Notes: generated by a model from the letters alone, not told the origin. A DNA stretch of 64,000 nt from Zoogloeaceae bacterium (GCA_024235675.1 JACKLZ010000001.1:1128822-1192821); one strand, 5' to 3'; positions 24,611 through 34,592 are shown, counted from the stretch's first letter. Numbers and translations are program-made.

Positions 24611-26515
24611 CTACGCCCCCAAGCGACCGTCATTTCCGCGCAGAAACGACTCGAACATCATCAAGGTCCACAGCGGCGCGCTGTAGTCCCGGCGGCCGGA
24701 CTGATGATCGTCCACCATGCGCGTCAAGGTCGCCATATCGAACACACCGGAGTCTGCCATGACCTCGCCGGTCAGCCGTTCACGGACGCGGTCTTTGAGC
24801 GGCCCGCGGAACCAGCGCGCCAGCGGCACCGCAAAGCCCATTTTCGGTCGATAGAGCACATCGTTCGGCAAGACCGGCTCCAGAGACTTCTTGAACAGGA
24901 ACTTGCCCTCTTGCCCGCGGATTTTCAGATCATTCGGCAAGCCGGCGAGCCACTCCACCAGCGGGTGGTCCATCAAAGGTTCTCGCACCTCGAGTGAGTG
25001 GGCCATGCTGGCGCGGTCAACCTTGGTGTTGATATCACCCACCAGGTAAGTCTTGAGGTCCAGATACTGGATCTGTGCCAACGGGTCATCCGTCTGGGCA
25101 TTGGCAGCGTGGCGCCGGAACACGTCCAGCGCGTTGTAGCCCCCGAGCTCGCGCTTGAAGCTATCGGAGAAAACCTGGCTTCGCAGATCGTTACGCAGGA
25201 TGGACACCGTGTGGAAGTAGGCCTCGACGGAATCGCGCGCCAGCGCCTGAAAGGTGGTCTTGGCGCGGAACATACGCGGCGCCCAATCGGCCTTGGGGTA
25301 GGCATAGCCGAGCGCGCCGAACAAGGGCCGACGCAGACCCAACGGCATCGCATCGCGCATGCGCTGTTCCATCATGTGCAGACGGTAGCGGCGGTAGCCG
25401 CCAAAGCTCTCGTCACCACCATCGCCCGACAAGGCGACCGTGACATGCTTGCGCGCGAGCTCACACACCCGATAGGTCGGGATGGCGGAGCTGTCGGCAT
25501 AGGGCTCGTCGTAGAGCGCGGAGAGCTTGTCGATCAGGTCGAAATCGTCGGACATGACGGTTTCGGTGTGGTGATTGGTGTGGTAGCGATCTGCCACCAT
25601 CCTGGCGAACTCGGATTCATTGAACGCCGGGTCGTCGAAGCCGATCGAGCAGGTATTGACCGGCCCCGATGACAGATCGGCCATGGTCGCCACCACGGCG
25701 CTCGAATCGACCCCGCCGGAGAGAAAAGCGCCCAGCGGCACCTCGGAAATCATCCGCAAGCGAATCGATTCGTGCAGACGCTCGTTGAGCTCAGACACGG
25801 CATCATCGAGACGAATCGGATTGTCGAGCGTAAATCGAACATCCCAATAGGGCCGGCTCGCCGGCACCGGTTGGCCGCGCCGCAAGGTCAATGTGTGACC
25901 CGGGTCGAGCTTGGCGGCGCCCTTGAAAATCGTTCGCGGCTCAGCCGCATAACCCAACGCAAAATACTCTTCGACCGCCAGCGGATCGATCCGGCGATCC
26001 AGCCCGGGGTGCGCCATCAGCACCTTGAGTTCGGAGCCAAAGGCAAAGCTGCCATCTTTCATGATCCCGTAGAACAAGGGCTTGACGCCGAGCCGATCGC
26101 GGGCCAGAAACAAGGTTTGCCGATTGCGATCCCATAGTGCGAAGGCAAACATGCCGCGAAAACGCTCGACGCAGGCCTCGCCCCACGCCTCCCAGGCATG
26201 GACGATCACCTCGGTGTCGCTGTGCGTGCGAAACACATGGCCCAGCGCCTCAAGCTCGGGGACCAGGGACTGATAGTTGTAGATCTCACCGTTGAAGACA
26301 ACAGCGACGGAGTGATCTTCGTTGAACAACGGTTGCTGACCGGTTGCCAAATCGATGATCGACAGGCGCCGATGGGCCAGCGCCACACCGGGCTCAAAGT
26401 GATAACCCCCTTCGTCCGGCCCGCGGTGGTATTGCACATCGCTCATGCGCGTGACGAGATCCCGCGAGAATTCGCACGTCCCTTTCAGATCGAACAGCCC
26501 GGCGATGCCACACAT
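24611..26515 (-). CDS. XrtA/PEP-CTERM system amidotransferase (asparagine synthase family)
   Basis: A 634-residue glutamine-dependent amidotransferase. It begins MCGIAGLFD, so the glutaminase nucleophile Cys2 is present. The N-terminal domain has RGPDEGGYHF, FNGEIYNYQ and SDTEVIVHAWE. The synthase domain has the P-loop LSGGVDSSAV, ALSGDGGDESFGGYRRY and MGFAVPLARWFRG. It corresponds to the amidotransferase of XrtA loci (TIGR03108-like); in floc-forming relatives, asparagine-synthase-like genes are part of EPS synthesis. It closes the operon that starts at 39261. It contrasts with the Cys2-less paralogue at 1786-3537. Confidence 0.93.
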   Translation of the reverse strand: MCGIAGLFDLKGTCEFSRDLVTRMSDVQYHRGPDEGGYHFEPGVALAHRRLSIIDLATGQQPLFNEDHSVAVVFNGEIYNYQSLVPELEALGHVFRTHSDTEVIVHAWEAWGEACVERFRGMFAFALWDRNRQTLFLARDRLGVKPLFYGIMKDGSFAFGSELKVLMAHPGLDRRIDPLAVEEYFALGYAAEPRTIFKGAAKLDPGHTLTLRRGQPVPASRPYWDVRFTLDNPIRLDDAVSELNERLHESIRLRMISEVPLGAFLSGGVDSSAVVATMADLSSGPVNTCSIGFDDPAFNESEFARMVADRYHTNHHTETVMSDDFDLIDKLSALYDEPYADSSAIPTYRVCELARKHVTVALSGDGGDESFGGYRRYRLHMMEQRMRDAMPLGLRRPLFGALGYAYPKADWAPRMFRAKTTFQALARDSVEAYFHTVSILRNDLRSQVFSDSFKRELGGYNALDVFRRHAANAQTDDPLAQIQYLDLKTYLVGDINTKVDRASMAHSLEVREPLMDHPLVEWLAGLPNDLKIRGQEGKFLFKKSLEPVLPNDVLYRPKMGFAVPLARWFRGPLKDRVRERLTGEVMADSGVFDMATLTRMVDDHQSGRRDYSAPLWTLMMFESFLRGNDGRLGA

Positions 26516-26525
26516 AGATTGCTTC

Positions 26526-27719
26526 TCAGGTTCTTGAATTCATGTCGGCCCCCGCCACAGCGGTTCGGGCCAGCGTTTGATCGTACAGGGCCAGGTAGCG
26601 ATCTACCATCGCTTCAAGACTGAACTGCGTCACAGCGCGCGCTCGCGCCGCATGAGACATCTGCTGGCGTCGCACCGGATCGTTCGCCATGTTGGACATG
26701 GCGTCTGCCAAAGCACGCGGGTCTTCTGGTGGCACAAGCCATCCGGTTTCGCCATCGACCACCAGCTCGCAGTTTCCCCCAACCCGGGTCGCAATTACGG
26801 GCAAGCCGCAGGCCATCGCCTCGAGCAAGGTATTTGAAATACCTTCTGCTTGTGATGGCAAAACGAAGCAGTCGAGCGCGGCCATGATCGCCGGAACATC
26901 GTCCCGCGCACCGGCCAAGCACACGACATCGCTTAATCCGGCCGTTGCGACCTCGGCCTCAAGCTCGGGACGCAATGGCCCGTCACCCACGAGCACCAAC
27001 CGGGCGGCGACCGCCGCCGCACTGCCCGCCGCGCGCCACACGGCAAACGCGCGCACCAGATTGAGCTGATCCTTGACCGCCTGAAGGCGACCGACCGTAC
27101 CGAAAAGCAGGCCGTCGCCACTTAAAAAATTCGCTGGCGCATCCGGCAAAGCGGCGCGCGCTGCCCGCGCCGAAAAGCGCGTCACGTCGACACCATTACA
27201 GATTCGCGTCACCCGGGCCGCCGCAATGCCAACACCCTGCGTCAAATATGACGAAAGTTGTGCCGACAAGGCGATGTACTGCGTCACGAATGGCGAATGA
27301 AGCTTCCGCAGAAGACGATATTTCCTCGACACACCACCGGGATCTGACGTATCCCAACCATGCTCTCCATGGATGCGCACCGGCACTCGTGCAAGCCATG
27401 CCGGCAGCGTCATTTCAAGCGCAGCCAGGTTGCGCGTATGAACAATGGCCGGATTGAGCTTTCGCAGCAGCCGATACATCGACCCGAAAAGCTTGAAACC
27501 ATGCCCCGGAGGTTTGTGAAGAGAAATGAACTCCACATCGGGGCGGGTGACGCGCTTCATGAAGTCGCTGTCACAATCCGACAACGCGATCACCACATGA
27601 CGATATCGACCGATCGGCATGCGATTGATGAGATTAACGACTCCGTTCTCAAGGCCACCGATGCGAAAGCTGTAGAGCACATGGGCCACAAGCGGCGGAG
27701 CAGACCGCTCCGTCATCAA
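26526..27719 (-). CDS. Glycosyltransferase, PEP-CTERM/XrtA system-associated (Stp2 type)
   Basis: A 397-residue GT4 enzyme that begins PLVAHVLYSFRIGGLENGVV, a signature of the XrtA-locus sugar transferase 2 group (TIGR03088-like). Later motifs are IVHTRNLAALEM, HGEHGWDTSDPGG, FGTVGRLQAVKDQ and PSQAEGISNTLLEAMACGLP (E-x7-E). It overlaps the xrtA stop by 4 bp and is followed 10 bp later by the amidotransferase. Confidence 0.92.
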   Translation of the reverse strand: MMTERSAPPLVAHVLYSFRIGGLENGVVNLINRMPIGRYRHVVIALSDCDSDFMKRVTRPDVEFISLHKPPGHGFKLFGSMYRLLRKLNPAIVHTRNLAALEMTLPAWLARVPVRIHGEHGWDTSDPGGVSRKYRLLRKLHSPFVTQYIALSAQLSSYLTQGVGIAAARVTRICNGVDVTRFSARAARAALPDAPANFLSGDGLLFGTVGRLQAVKDQLNLVRAFAVWRAAGSAAAVAARLVLVGDGPLRPELEAEVATAGLSDVVCLAGARDDVPAIMAALDCFVLPSQAEGISNTLLEAMACGLPVIATRVGGNCELVVDGETGWLVPPEDPRALADAMSNMANDPVRRQQMSHAARARAVTQFSLEAMVDRYLALYDQTLARTAVAGADMNSRT

Positions 27720-29263
27720 TCCTTTGCCTCGAAAACGGCATCAATCGCGTGCCCGATCCGCCCGTGGTTCTCCTCGAGAAAAGCCACGGCAAGTTCGCGT
27801 GCCGCGGCCCTGTCATCTCCGGGGACGGCAATGACGAGATGCGCACCATCATCACGACCCCGGCTCAATCGGCGCCAGGCAATGCGGAACGTGGCGAGAT
27901 AATCATTCCCTTCAACATGCTCGCCAATCCGATACCAATGCCAGATATTCAGCGGGCCGGACGGGCCAATCAGCCGCGCATAGTTTGTTGCTCCGATCGG
28001 CATGGCATCGTCAGCCTCTTCAACAATCCGCCAGGTTTTTCTCTCGGGCCGAAGCTGATTCGACCAAGCCACCATCTCGTGTCCCGGCGCCTGATCCGCA
28101 TAAAGCGCAACGTACAGGCTGACGACATCACCGTCTCGACGATAGACCGTGCCAGACTCCCCGCGGGCACCGTGGTAATCGGGGCGAAATACCTGAGCAT
28201 CGGGATCGACGCTCCAGCCTGTGGCGAGTTCCGGCGCGCTCATGCTGAGCTGAACATCGCTATTGGTCGGGCGAACCAAGGCGCCAGCCCAAGCCGTCGT
28301 GGCAAGCAGCAGCGCAACCACGACCACGCCCGGCACAGCAGCCGTTCGCGGGGCCCCAGCCTCACCCTTCCAGCCCTGGGTTGGCTGCACCTCATCCGGA
28401 TCGACCCAACGATTGCCAATCCAGAACATAAGCATGATCACCACACCAAAAAACACCCAGCCATAAATCAGGTGATCAACCCCCACCGCAAGTTCGTTAT
28501 TGCTGAGGTAACCGATCAACACAATCATGTAGGCGCGAAACCAGTTGGCAATAATGGGCACAAGCAGCGCGACCGCGACAAACATGAGCCGCTTGGTCAA
28601 GCTGCGATAGCTGAGGTAAGCGTAGAGCGTGCCGACCATGAACGACGCAATCAGATAGCGAATGCCGCTGCAGGCTTCAACAACCGACCAGCGCCCGTTT
28701 GGCACGATAAAATAGTGCCCTTCCTGGAACACCGGCACGCCCGTCAGACGCAATGCACGAACGGTAAATTCGGCCGTGTAGTCCATCATCGTCGGCACCA
28801 GGAAATCCCCCGCTGGCGCCATGAAAAACAGGAACAGCATCGGGAATGCGATCACCCGAAAAAATCGGTGCCCAACGCACAGCCAGACCAACAGAACAAG
28901 TACTGCGGTGGCGGCCAAGTGCTCAACGCTTGCAATGCTGAAAGCGACCCCTGCACACCAAATCCCAATGGCCGCAACCAGCGGCAACAGCATCGACCAG
29001 GCGGGCTGCGGTGCGACAGCGTTCAATGGCCCCCGACGCGTCCAGATCAGGTACGCCGAAATAGGCAACACCACCATTCCATGTGCGAAGGTGCCTGATC
29101 GCATCCACAGCTCCGCCATATCGCGAAAGCTCGGCCAGAACGCGACCGACCACCCCAACAGCAGGATCAGCAGCATGCCGAGATTGTGCGCAAGCATCCC
29201 GCGCCCACCCGGCTCTTTGTCGTTCACATCGATGCGCATGGAATCGGTCGTCATTGTTTTCAT
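27716..29263 (-). CDS. xrtA: Exosortase A with C-terminal EpsI domain
   Basis: A 515-residue inner-membrane transpeptidase-like protein. The first about 290 residues form eight or so helices with the exosortase triad: ACSGIRYL (Cys198), NWFRAYMIV (Arg243) and DHLIYGW (His264). The C-terminal about 200 residues are an EpsI-type soluble domain (RRDGDVVSLYVALYADQAPG, in part YVALYADQ). Exosortase A recognises C-terminal PEP-CTERM tails and is thought to transfer proteins to an extracytoplasmic acceptor. The start at 29263 overlaps the upstream stop as TGATG. No PEP-CTERM substrate is encoded in the window. Confidence 0.95.
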   Translation of the reverse strand: MKTMTTDSMRIDVNDKEPGGRGMLAHNLGMLLILLLGWSVAFWPSFRDMAELWMRSGTFAHGMVVLPISAYLIWTRRGPLNAVAPQPAWSMLLPLVAAIGIWCAGVAFSIASVEHLAATAVLVLLVWLCVGHRFFRVIAFPMLFLFFMAPAGDFLVPTMMDYTAEFTVRALRLTGVPVFQEGHYFIVPNGRWSVVEACSGIRYLIASFMVGTLYAYLSYRSLTKRLMFVAVALLVPIIANWFRAYMIVLIGYLSNNELAVGVDHLIYGWVFFGVVIMLMFWIGNRWVDPDEVQPTQGWKGEAGAPRTAAVPGVVVVALLLATTAWAGALVRPTNSDVQLSMSAPELATGWSVDPDAQVFRPDYHGARGESGTVYRRDGDVVSLYVALYADQAPGHEMVAWSNQLRPERKTWRIVEEADDAMPIGATNYARLIGPSGPLNIWHWYRIGEHVEGNDYLATFRIAWRRLSRGRDDGAHLVIAVPGDDRAAARELAVAFLEENHGRIGHAIDAVFEAKD

Positions 29264-30459
29264 CAAGCGGTCAAACATTCGGAAACGGCGGACAGGTGAG
29301 CGGGCCATGCATAAGCGTTCAAGATCAAATCACGTGCTCGCAGCCCCATGTCGCTGGCCTTTGGCTCAAGACAGCGCTCAATGGCCACCACATAGTCGTC
29401 CGGCGTTTCGGCCTCCTCATGCGTCTGGCCGACCATTCCGCGCAAGCCAGTTGCGGACGCATTGGAGACAACAACCGGCCGGGCCATCGCCATGGCCTCC
29501 AGCACCTTGTTCTGGATGCCTCTGGCCACACGCAGCGGAGCCACGACCACATCGGCATGATGCACATAGGGCCTGACATCTGGCACGGTGCCGGTGACAT
29601 GAACATTTTCGAGCGCTTCGAGCGCTCTCACCGACGGCGCCGGGTTCATCCCGACAATGTGAAAGTGTGCGAGGGGATGGCGCGCTCGAATGAGCGGCAG
29701 CACTTCGTTGGCAAACCAGCAAGCCGCGTCAATATTGGGCCAGTAGTCCATCGCGCCGGCGAACACCAGATGAGGGCCCGCTTCTTCATATGGAGAAGCC
29801 CCCCCATTTACCGGGGAAAAGAACTCCGCATCCACACCGTTCTCAACCACCATTGTTTTAGCGCCCAGCTGCGGAACACCTTGCAAGAAGAGGTCCGTTT
29901 CCGCGCGAGTGACAAAACTGACGTGATCTGCCCGCGCGGCCCAGCGCTGCTCAAAACGCTCGAGCAAACGCCCTTCCCTACGGTACAACCATGACATCGG
30001 CCACCGGCGAGACGCGCTGTATTGGGTCCATTTGGCCGAATCGACATCACAAAAATCGATGAAGCTGCAGTCGAGACGAACACCTTCCAGATACTGCGCC
30101 ATCGCACCGCTGAAGACCACGGCCTGCCGAATACCCCTGGTCTTCACCGTATCGCGCACCCAGCTCGACAACGCACGATCACGATAATAAGGAATGGTGA
30201 GCGCTTCGCCGCTGAGCAAGCCGGTCAAACTCTTGACGCGCCCGAGCAGCGGATTGAGCCGCCCCACATGCGCCGAGGCACACCACTGATCCAGCGCCGG
30301 CACATGCTGCCAGTCATCGGCATGATCAACAAACGTACCAAGGTGCACCTCAAAATGCTCTGCGAGATGCTTGAGCAGATGAAATGACCGCAACTTGTCG
30401 CCCTTGTTGGGCGGATACGGAATGCGATGGACCAGATAGAGCAGCGGCGGCTTGTCCAT
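29263..30459 (-). CDS. Glycosyltransferase, PEP-CTERM/XrtA system-associated (Stp1 type)
   Basis: A 398-residue GT-B enzyme. It starts PLLYLVHRIPYPPNKGDKLR, the signature of the XrtA-locus sugar transferase 1 group (TIGR03087-like), with FIDFCDVDSAKW, VENGVDAEFFSP, LVFAGAMDYWPNIDAACWF and GIQNKVLEAMAMARPVV further on. ATG 30459 lies 2 bp after the stop of the FemAB gene, and the stop couples to xrtA. Donor sugar unknown. Confidence 0.92.
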   Translation of the reverse strand: MDKPPLLYLVHRIPYPPNKGDKLRSFHLLKHLAEHFEVHLGTFVDHADDWQHVPALDQWCASAHVGRLNPLLGRVKSLTGLLSGEALTIPYYRDRALSSWVRDTVKTRGIRQAVVFSGAMAQYLEGVRLDCSFIDFCDVDSAKWTQYSASRRWPMSWLYRREGRLLERFEQRWAARADHVSFVTRAETDLFLQGVPQLGAKTMVVENGVDAEFFSPVNGGASPYEEAGPHLVFAGAMDYWPNIDAACWFANEVLPLIRARHPLAHFHIVGMNPAPSVRALEALENVHVTGTVPDVRPYVHHADVVVAPLRVARGIQNKVLEAMAMARPVVVSNASATGLRGMVGQTHEEAETPDDYVVAIERCLEPKASDMGLRARDLILNAYAWPAHLSAVSECLTA

Positions 30460-30461
30460 GC

Positions 30462-31499
30462 TCAGCCCAGGTTCCGCACAATGTATGGACCGAGCGCATT
30501 GGCCACCGGCAACGGCAGGCGCTTCCACATGGCGATGAACGCACGGTACTTGGGATTCATCGGGTTGTTTTGCGGCACGGCGTCGCGTTTGTACAGCCGG
30601 TACTCGTAGGACAAAGGCTGCGGCTCAAAGCCCCAGTTCTTCTTGAAACTGTAGGGGCCAGTGCCGATTTTGCTGCGCCCGTAATCAAAAAGACGCGCGC
30701 CGCGACCACAGGCGTGCTGCATCAGGGCCCAATATTTGAAATCGTTGGCCGCCAGCGTTCGCGCGGCAAGGTCGTCGCCAGCGTAATACGGCAGGACTTC
30801 GTCCCGAAAATAGAAGCTCAATACGCTCGACAGCGTCTTGCCCTCCGGGCTCGTCACCGTGAGGACCTCGCATTGCTCGCCGAAGCGCTCCTGCAATGAG
30901 ACAAAAAAACGTTTGGGCAATGCCGGCGTACCATGGCGCCGAACATTGTCGGCGTACAGCCCAAAGAACCGCTCTACATCCGGATCGATATGGCTCACCA
31001 AGCCGTTCTTGATGCCCTTGCGCACCATCGCTCGCTGCTTGCGCGGCACCGCGGCCAGGTTCGCCTCGACGTCAGGATCGAGCGCCTTGCGGAAGGTGAC
31101 ATACAGCTCCTGCCGCGGCCAGTCGGCATGGCGGGCAACGAGGTTTCGGTACTCGAGATGCTGAACGCCCCGCGCCAGCGCGATGCGCTCGGCTTCGGCT
31201 TCCAGCAGGGGCACGGCAGCAGCCTCCCCAACGACGCCGCCATAGACGCAAAACGGCAGTGATGTCAGAGAATGGCCAAACAGGCGGCTCTGCACTTCGG
31301 CCAGCGGCAAGACAGCCACCACTTCGCCATGACGACGCGCGTAAAGAAAATGCGTGCGGTGACCGAAGACATCCTCCATCAACCCCTGCCAGGCAGCCTG
31401 ATGGAAAAACGTGGCGTCGGGGCACTTGAATACAAAGGCGTCCCACGCGGCGTGGTCGCTCTCGGTCAAATGGTGAATCGTTAGATCAGGGTGTGACAT
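30462..31499 (-). CDS. FemAB family protein, XrtA/PEP-CTERM system-associated
   Basis: A 345-residue acyltransferase of the FemAB/GNAT superfamily (TIGR03019-like). It opens with IHHLTESDHAAWDAFVFKCP then ATFFHQAAWQGLMEDVFGH, and later has VPRKQRAMVRKGIKNGL and LFDYGRSKIGTGPYSFKKNW. FemAB proteins use aminoacyl-tRNA or acyl donors; in XrtA loci the function is probably modification of the glycan or its lipid carrier. The start at 31499 is chosen because homology begins there, though the frame is open upstream to 31679. Confidence 0.9.
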   Translation of the reverse strand: MSHPDLTIHHLTESDHAAWDAFVFKCPDATFFHQAAWQGLMEDVFGHRTHFLYARRHGEVVAVLPLAEVQSRLFGHSLTSLPFCVYGGVVGEAAAVPLLEAEAERIALARGVQHLEYRNLVARHADWPRQELYVTFRKALDPDVEANLAAVPRKQRAMVRKGIKNGLVSHIDPDVERFFGLYADNVRRHGTPALPKRFFVSLQERFGEQCEVLTVTSPEGKTLSSVLSFYFRDEVLPYYAGDDLAARTLAANDFKYWALMQHACGRGARLFDYGRSKIGTGPYSFKKNWGFEPQPLSYEYRLYKRDAVPQNNPMNPKYRAFIAMWKRLPLPVANALGPYIVRNLG

Positions 31500-31519
31500 G
31501 ACATTCCGTAATCGAGGGC

Positions 31520-32353
31520 TTACGCCGCGTCGAGGAAGACCTCGTCCATGCGTCCCCAGGAAAAATCGGACATCAACTGGCGCAGTCTGCCCTCGGTGCG
31601 TGACAAATTGACGTAGTGGCGAAAGCGGGTCTTCAAGGTCGTTCCCTGCACCACCGGCTGGCCCGGATCGACTTCCCAAGGGTGGAAGTAAAACATCGCG
31701 GAACGCCGCTCTTCCTCATTGACCCGACGAATCAACCAGCGCGAAGCCGAATACGGCAACAGGCGGAAATAGCCACCACCGCCGGCGGGCAGATTACGGC
31801 CAAGATAGCGGACGGTGGTGATCGGCATTTCGATCAGACCGCTCTCGAGCCGGTATGGAAAACGCGGTGCATTCGGCAAGCCGTAGTGATCATGCTTGAC
31901 CGGATAGACACTGGAGCTATACAGATAGCCAGCCTCGGCGATACGGTCATGCGCCCAGGGGTTGCTCTCACCGATCGAGAAACTCGGCGCACGGTAGCCT
32001 TTGACCTCGATACCGGCAATATCCTCAAGCACCGACTTGGCAAGGCGAATATCTGCACCAAAAGCTTCCGGTGTTTGATCGCTCGCCCGCTGATGGGCAT
32101 AGCCATGACTGGCCACTTCGTGCCCTTCCATGGCGATCAGGCGCACCAGATGCGGATAGCGTTCGGCGATCCAGCCCAAGGTAAAAAAGGTGCCTTTGGC
32201 ACCGTATTCGTGAAGCAAGGACAGGATCAGATCCACGTTGCGCTCGACACGACACGGGACGGTGTCCCATTGCCGGCGCGGGAAATGCGGCGCCAGCGCC
32301 GACACCTGGAAGTAGTCCTCCACGTCGATGGTCAGCGCGTTGACAATACTCAT
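31520..32353 (-). CDS. Polysaccharide deacetylase, XrtA/PEP-CTERM system-associated
   Basis: A 277-residue CE4-like enzyme (TIGR03006-like). Motifs: ALTIDVEDYFQVSAL (first catalytic Asp/Glu), GTFFTLGWIAERYP, VASHGYAHQ (His pair), GYRAPSFSIGE and a C-terminal FYFHPWEVDPGQP. ATG 32353 overlaps the wecB stop by 4 bp. It is the family member conserved next to xrtA and likely deacetylates the repeat unit made from the WecB product ManNAc. Confidence 0.93.
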   Translation of the reverse strand: MSIVNALTIDVEDYFQVSALAPHFPRRQWDTVPCRVERNVDLILSLLHEYGAKGTFFTLGWIAERYPHLVRLIAMEGHEVASHGYAHQRASDQTPEAFGADIRLAKSVLEDIAGIEVKGYRAPSFSIGESNPWAHDRIAEAGYLYSSSVYPVKHDHYGLPNAPRFPYRLESGLIEMPITTVRYLGRNLPAGGGGYFRLLPYSASRWLIRRVNEEERRSAMFYFHPWEVDPGQPVVQGTTLKTRFRHYVNLSRTEGRLRQLMSDFSWGRMDEVFLDAA

Positions 32354-33513
32354 GCGTGCAACCCGGCCACCGCCTGCGCCTCGCGCTCGGCCAGCCAGGC
32401 GGACAGATGCGCCGCAATACGCTGTGCCGCACATCCGTCCCAAGCTTCGGGAATCCGGCCGCCCTTCCCGCCGCCAGCGAGAATGGTATCAACGCCTTCG
32501 ATGATCGCCTTTGAATCGCCCGCGACGATGGTATTGGTGCCTTCGGTGACGGTAATCGGCCGTTCGGTGCTTTCCCGCATGGTCAGGCACGGCACGCCGA
32601 GCGCCGTCGTTTCTTCCTGAATTCCACCAGAGTCCGTCAAGACAAGGCGCGCACTGGCCATCAGACCCAGCATTTCGAGATAGCCCTGCGGCGGCAGAAC
32701 GAGGAACCCGGGCGCGTCCAGCAATGCAGCCAAACCATGCGCCTCGATGTTCTTCCGGGTTCGGGGGTGCAGCGCGAACACCAGCGGCAGCTTCTGACTG
32801 ACCACATGCAAGGTTTCGATCAGGCGACGCAACATGGCCGGATCGTCCACATTGGACGGCCGGTGCAAGGTCACCACGGCAAACCCGGCGCTGATGCGCT
32901 GCGGATCCAGCCCGGCCTGCACCAACAAGGCCTCGGGCGCAACGGCCTTCTTCTGATTGGCCATCAAGGTGTCGATCATGACATTACCGACGAACACGGC
33001 CCGTGCAGGATCAATCCCCTCGCGTGCCAGGTTGTCATGCGCTGAACGCTCGGTGGTGTAGAGAATGTCGGAAATCTGGTCGGTCAAGACACGATTGACC
33101 TCTTCGGGCATGCGACGATCGCCACTGCGCAACCCGGCCTCGACATGGATCACCGGCACATGCCGCTTGGCGGCTACGAGTGCGCAGGCAAGCGTTGAGT
33201 TCACATCGCCCACCACAAGCACTGCGCGGGCGCCATGGGCGTCAATCACCGGTTCGAAACGCTTCATCACCTCAGCGGTTTGCACCGCATGCGAGGCGGA
33301 GCCGACTTCCAGGTTGATATCCGCGCGGGGCAGCTCCAGATCGGTGAACAATCGATCATTCATCGCGGCATCATAGTGTTGGCCGGTATGTACCAACAGC
33401 GTCGGAATCGCAGGTGAATGCGCGGCAAAGGCGCGCATGATCGGCGCCATCTTCATGTAATTGGGGCGAGCGCCAACGATGCAGATCACGGGAGCAACAA
33501 CAGACTCGGTCAT
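32350..33513 (-). CDS. wecB: UDP-N-acetylglucosamine 2-epimerase (non-hydrolysing)
   Basis: A 387-residue GT-B-fold epimerase. It begins PVICIVGARPNYMKMAPIMR, then LLVHTGQHYDAAM, VVGDVNSTLACALVA, VIHVEAGLRSGDRRMPEE, TLHRPSNVDDP and LTDSGGIQEETTALGVP. It converts UDP-GlcNAc to UDP-ManNAc for polysaccharide precursors. It overlaps the upstream ATPase gene (ATGA) and the downstream deacetylase. ManNAc or a derived uronic acid could be the amidated residue, given the amidotransferases in the locus; that link is inference. Confidence 0.94.
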   Translation of the reverse strand: MTESVVAPVICIVGARPNYMKMAPIMRAFAAHSPAIPTLLVHTGQHYDAAMNDRLFTDLELPRADINLEVGSASHAVQTAEVMKRFEPVIDAHGARAVLVVGDVNSTLACALVAAKRHVPVIHVEAGLRSGDRRMPEEVNRVLTDQISDILYTTERSAHDNLAREGIDPARAVFVGNVMIDTLMANQKKAVAPEALLVQAGLDPQRISAGFAVVTLHRPSNVDDPAMLRRLIETLHVVSQKLPLVFALHPRTRKNIEAHGLAALLDAPGFLVLPPQGYLEMLGLMASARLVLTDSGGIQEETTALGVPCLTMRESTERPITVTEGTNTIVAGDSKAIIEGVDTILAGGGKGGRIPEAWDGCAAQRIAAHLSAWLAEREAQAVAGLHA

Positions 33514-34589
33514 TTGGCGGCTTCGTCCTTGTCATTGTGCTCAATCGAGGCCGAGACGATCTGGCTCATCAGCGCCAGCGTAGTGGACATCGTCCGCTCC
33601 AGCTGCGCCAGACGCGACTCGATTCGTGCGGCATCAAACCCGGCCGCCAGTTGGGCGAACTGCTGGGCGACCGCCGGATCGACGTTCAACTTGTCCATAT
33701 CAAACGAAGGCAGCGCGGCCGGCGCGGCAACGCTGGACAGCGGCGCGAGACGCGCCGTACCGCTACCCCGGCCACTGCGCTGCTCTTCTTTCATTTCAGC
33801 CAGGACTTCGTCCACCTCGGACTCACCCAGCGAGCGTTTCTCGAGCAGGAAACCCGCCAGCATCAGCCGGTCGCACAAGGTATTGATTCGGCGAGGCACG
33901 CCGCCCGACGCCCGAAAGATCGAGGGAAAAATCGCGTCATCAAAGTGCGGGTCGTCTTTCCAGCCGACATGCTTCAAGCGGTGCTCGACATAGGCACGGG
34001 TTTCTTCCATGTCCAGCGGACCGAGATGGTAAGACGCAATCACCCGTTGGCGAAGCTGCTGCATCTCGGGACTCTGCATGATGTCGCGAAACTCCGGCTG
34101 CCCCACCAGAAAGCTCTGGAGCAGTGCATGCTCTTCCAACTGAAAATTGGACAGCATGCGAAGCTCTTCGACCGCGCGCGGCGTCAGGTTCTGCGCCTCA
34201 TCAACGATCAACAGCGCCCGCTTGCCGGCTGCCGTCACCGACACAAGGAAGGTCTCGATCGCGAGCAGCAAGCCGGCCTTGTCGAGGCCCTTGCTTGGCA
34301 CCCCAAAAGCGGCCGCCACCAATTGCAGAATGTCGTTCGCGTCGATTTGCGTGCTGACCAACTGAGCCGCGACCACTTTGTTCGAATCGAGCTTTTGCAG
34401 CAGGCTGCGCACCAAGGTGGTCTTGCCGGCACCGATCTCGCCGGTGATGACGATAAAGCCTTCATTCTGATGCAGGCCATATTCCAGATAGGCCATGGCG
34501 CGGCGATGGCCGCGGCTGCCGTAAAAGAAGGCCGGGTCAGGATTGAGCTGAAACGGTTTCCCGCTCAGCCGGTAGAAATTCTCATACAT
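33510..34589 (-). CDS. XrtA-associated AAA ATPase (ExeA/GspA-like)
   Basis: A 359-residue protein. It starts MYENFYRLSGKPFQLNPDP, with Walker A GEIGAGKTTLVRSLL, Walker B ALLIVDEAQNLTP and GVPRRINTLCDRLML as sensor region (TIGR03015-like). A C-terminal coiled-coil-like segment follows from about residue 290. It is related to the ExeA/GspA secretion ATPases and may drive assembly or export of the polymer at the envelope. It starts 3 bp after the outer-membrane protein gene and overlaps wecB by 4 bp. Confidence 0.92.
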   Translation of the reverse strand: MYENFYRLSGKPFQLNPDPAFFYGSRGHRRAMAYLEYGLHQNEGFIVITGEIGAGKTTLVRSLLQKLDSNKVVAAQLVSTQIDANDILQLVAAAFGVPSKGLDKAGLLLAIETFLVSVTAAGKRALLIVDEAQNLTPRAVEELRMLSNFQLEEHALLQSFLVGQPEFRDIMQSPEMQQLRQRVIASYHLGPLDMEETRAYVEHRLKHVGWKDDPHFDDAIFPSIFRASGGVPRRINTLCDRLMLAGFLLEKRSLGESEVDEVLAEMKEEQRSGRGSGTARLAPLSSVAAPAALPSFDMDKLNVDPAVAQQFAQLAAGFDAARIESRLAQLERTMSTTLALMSQIVSASIEHNDKDEAAK

Positions 34590-34592
34590 GGT

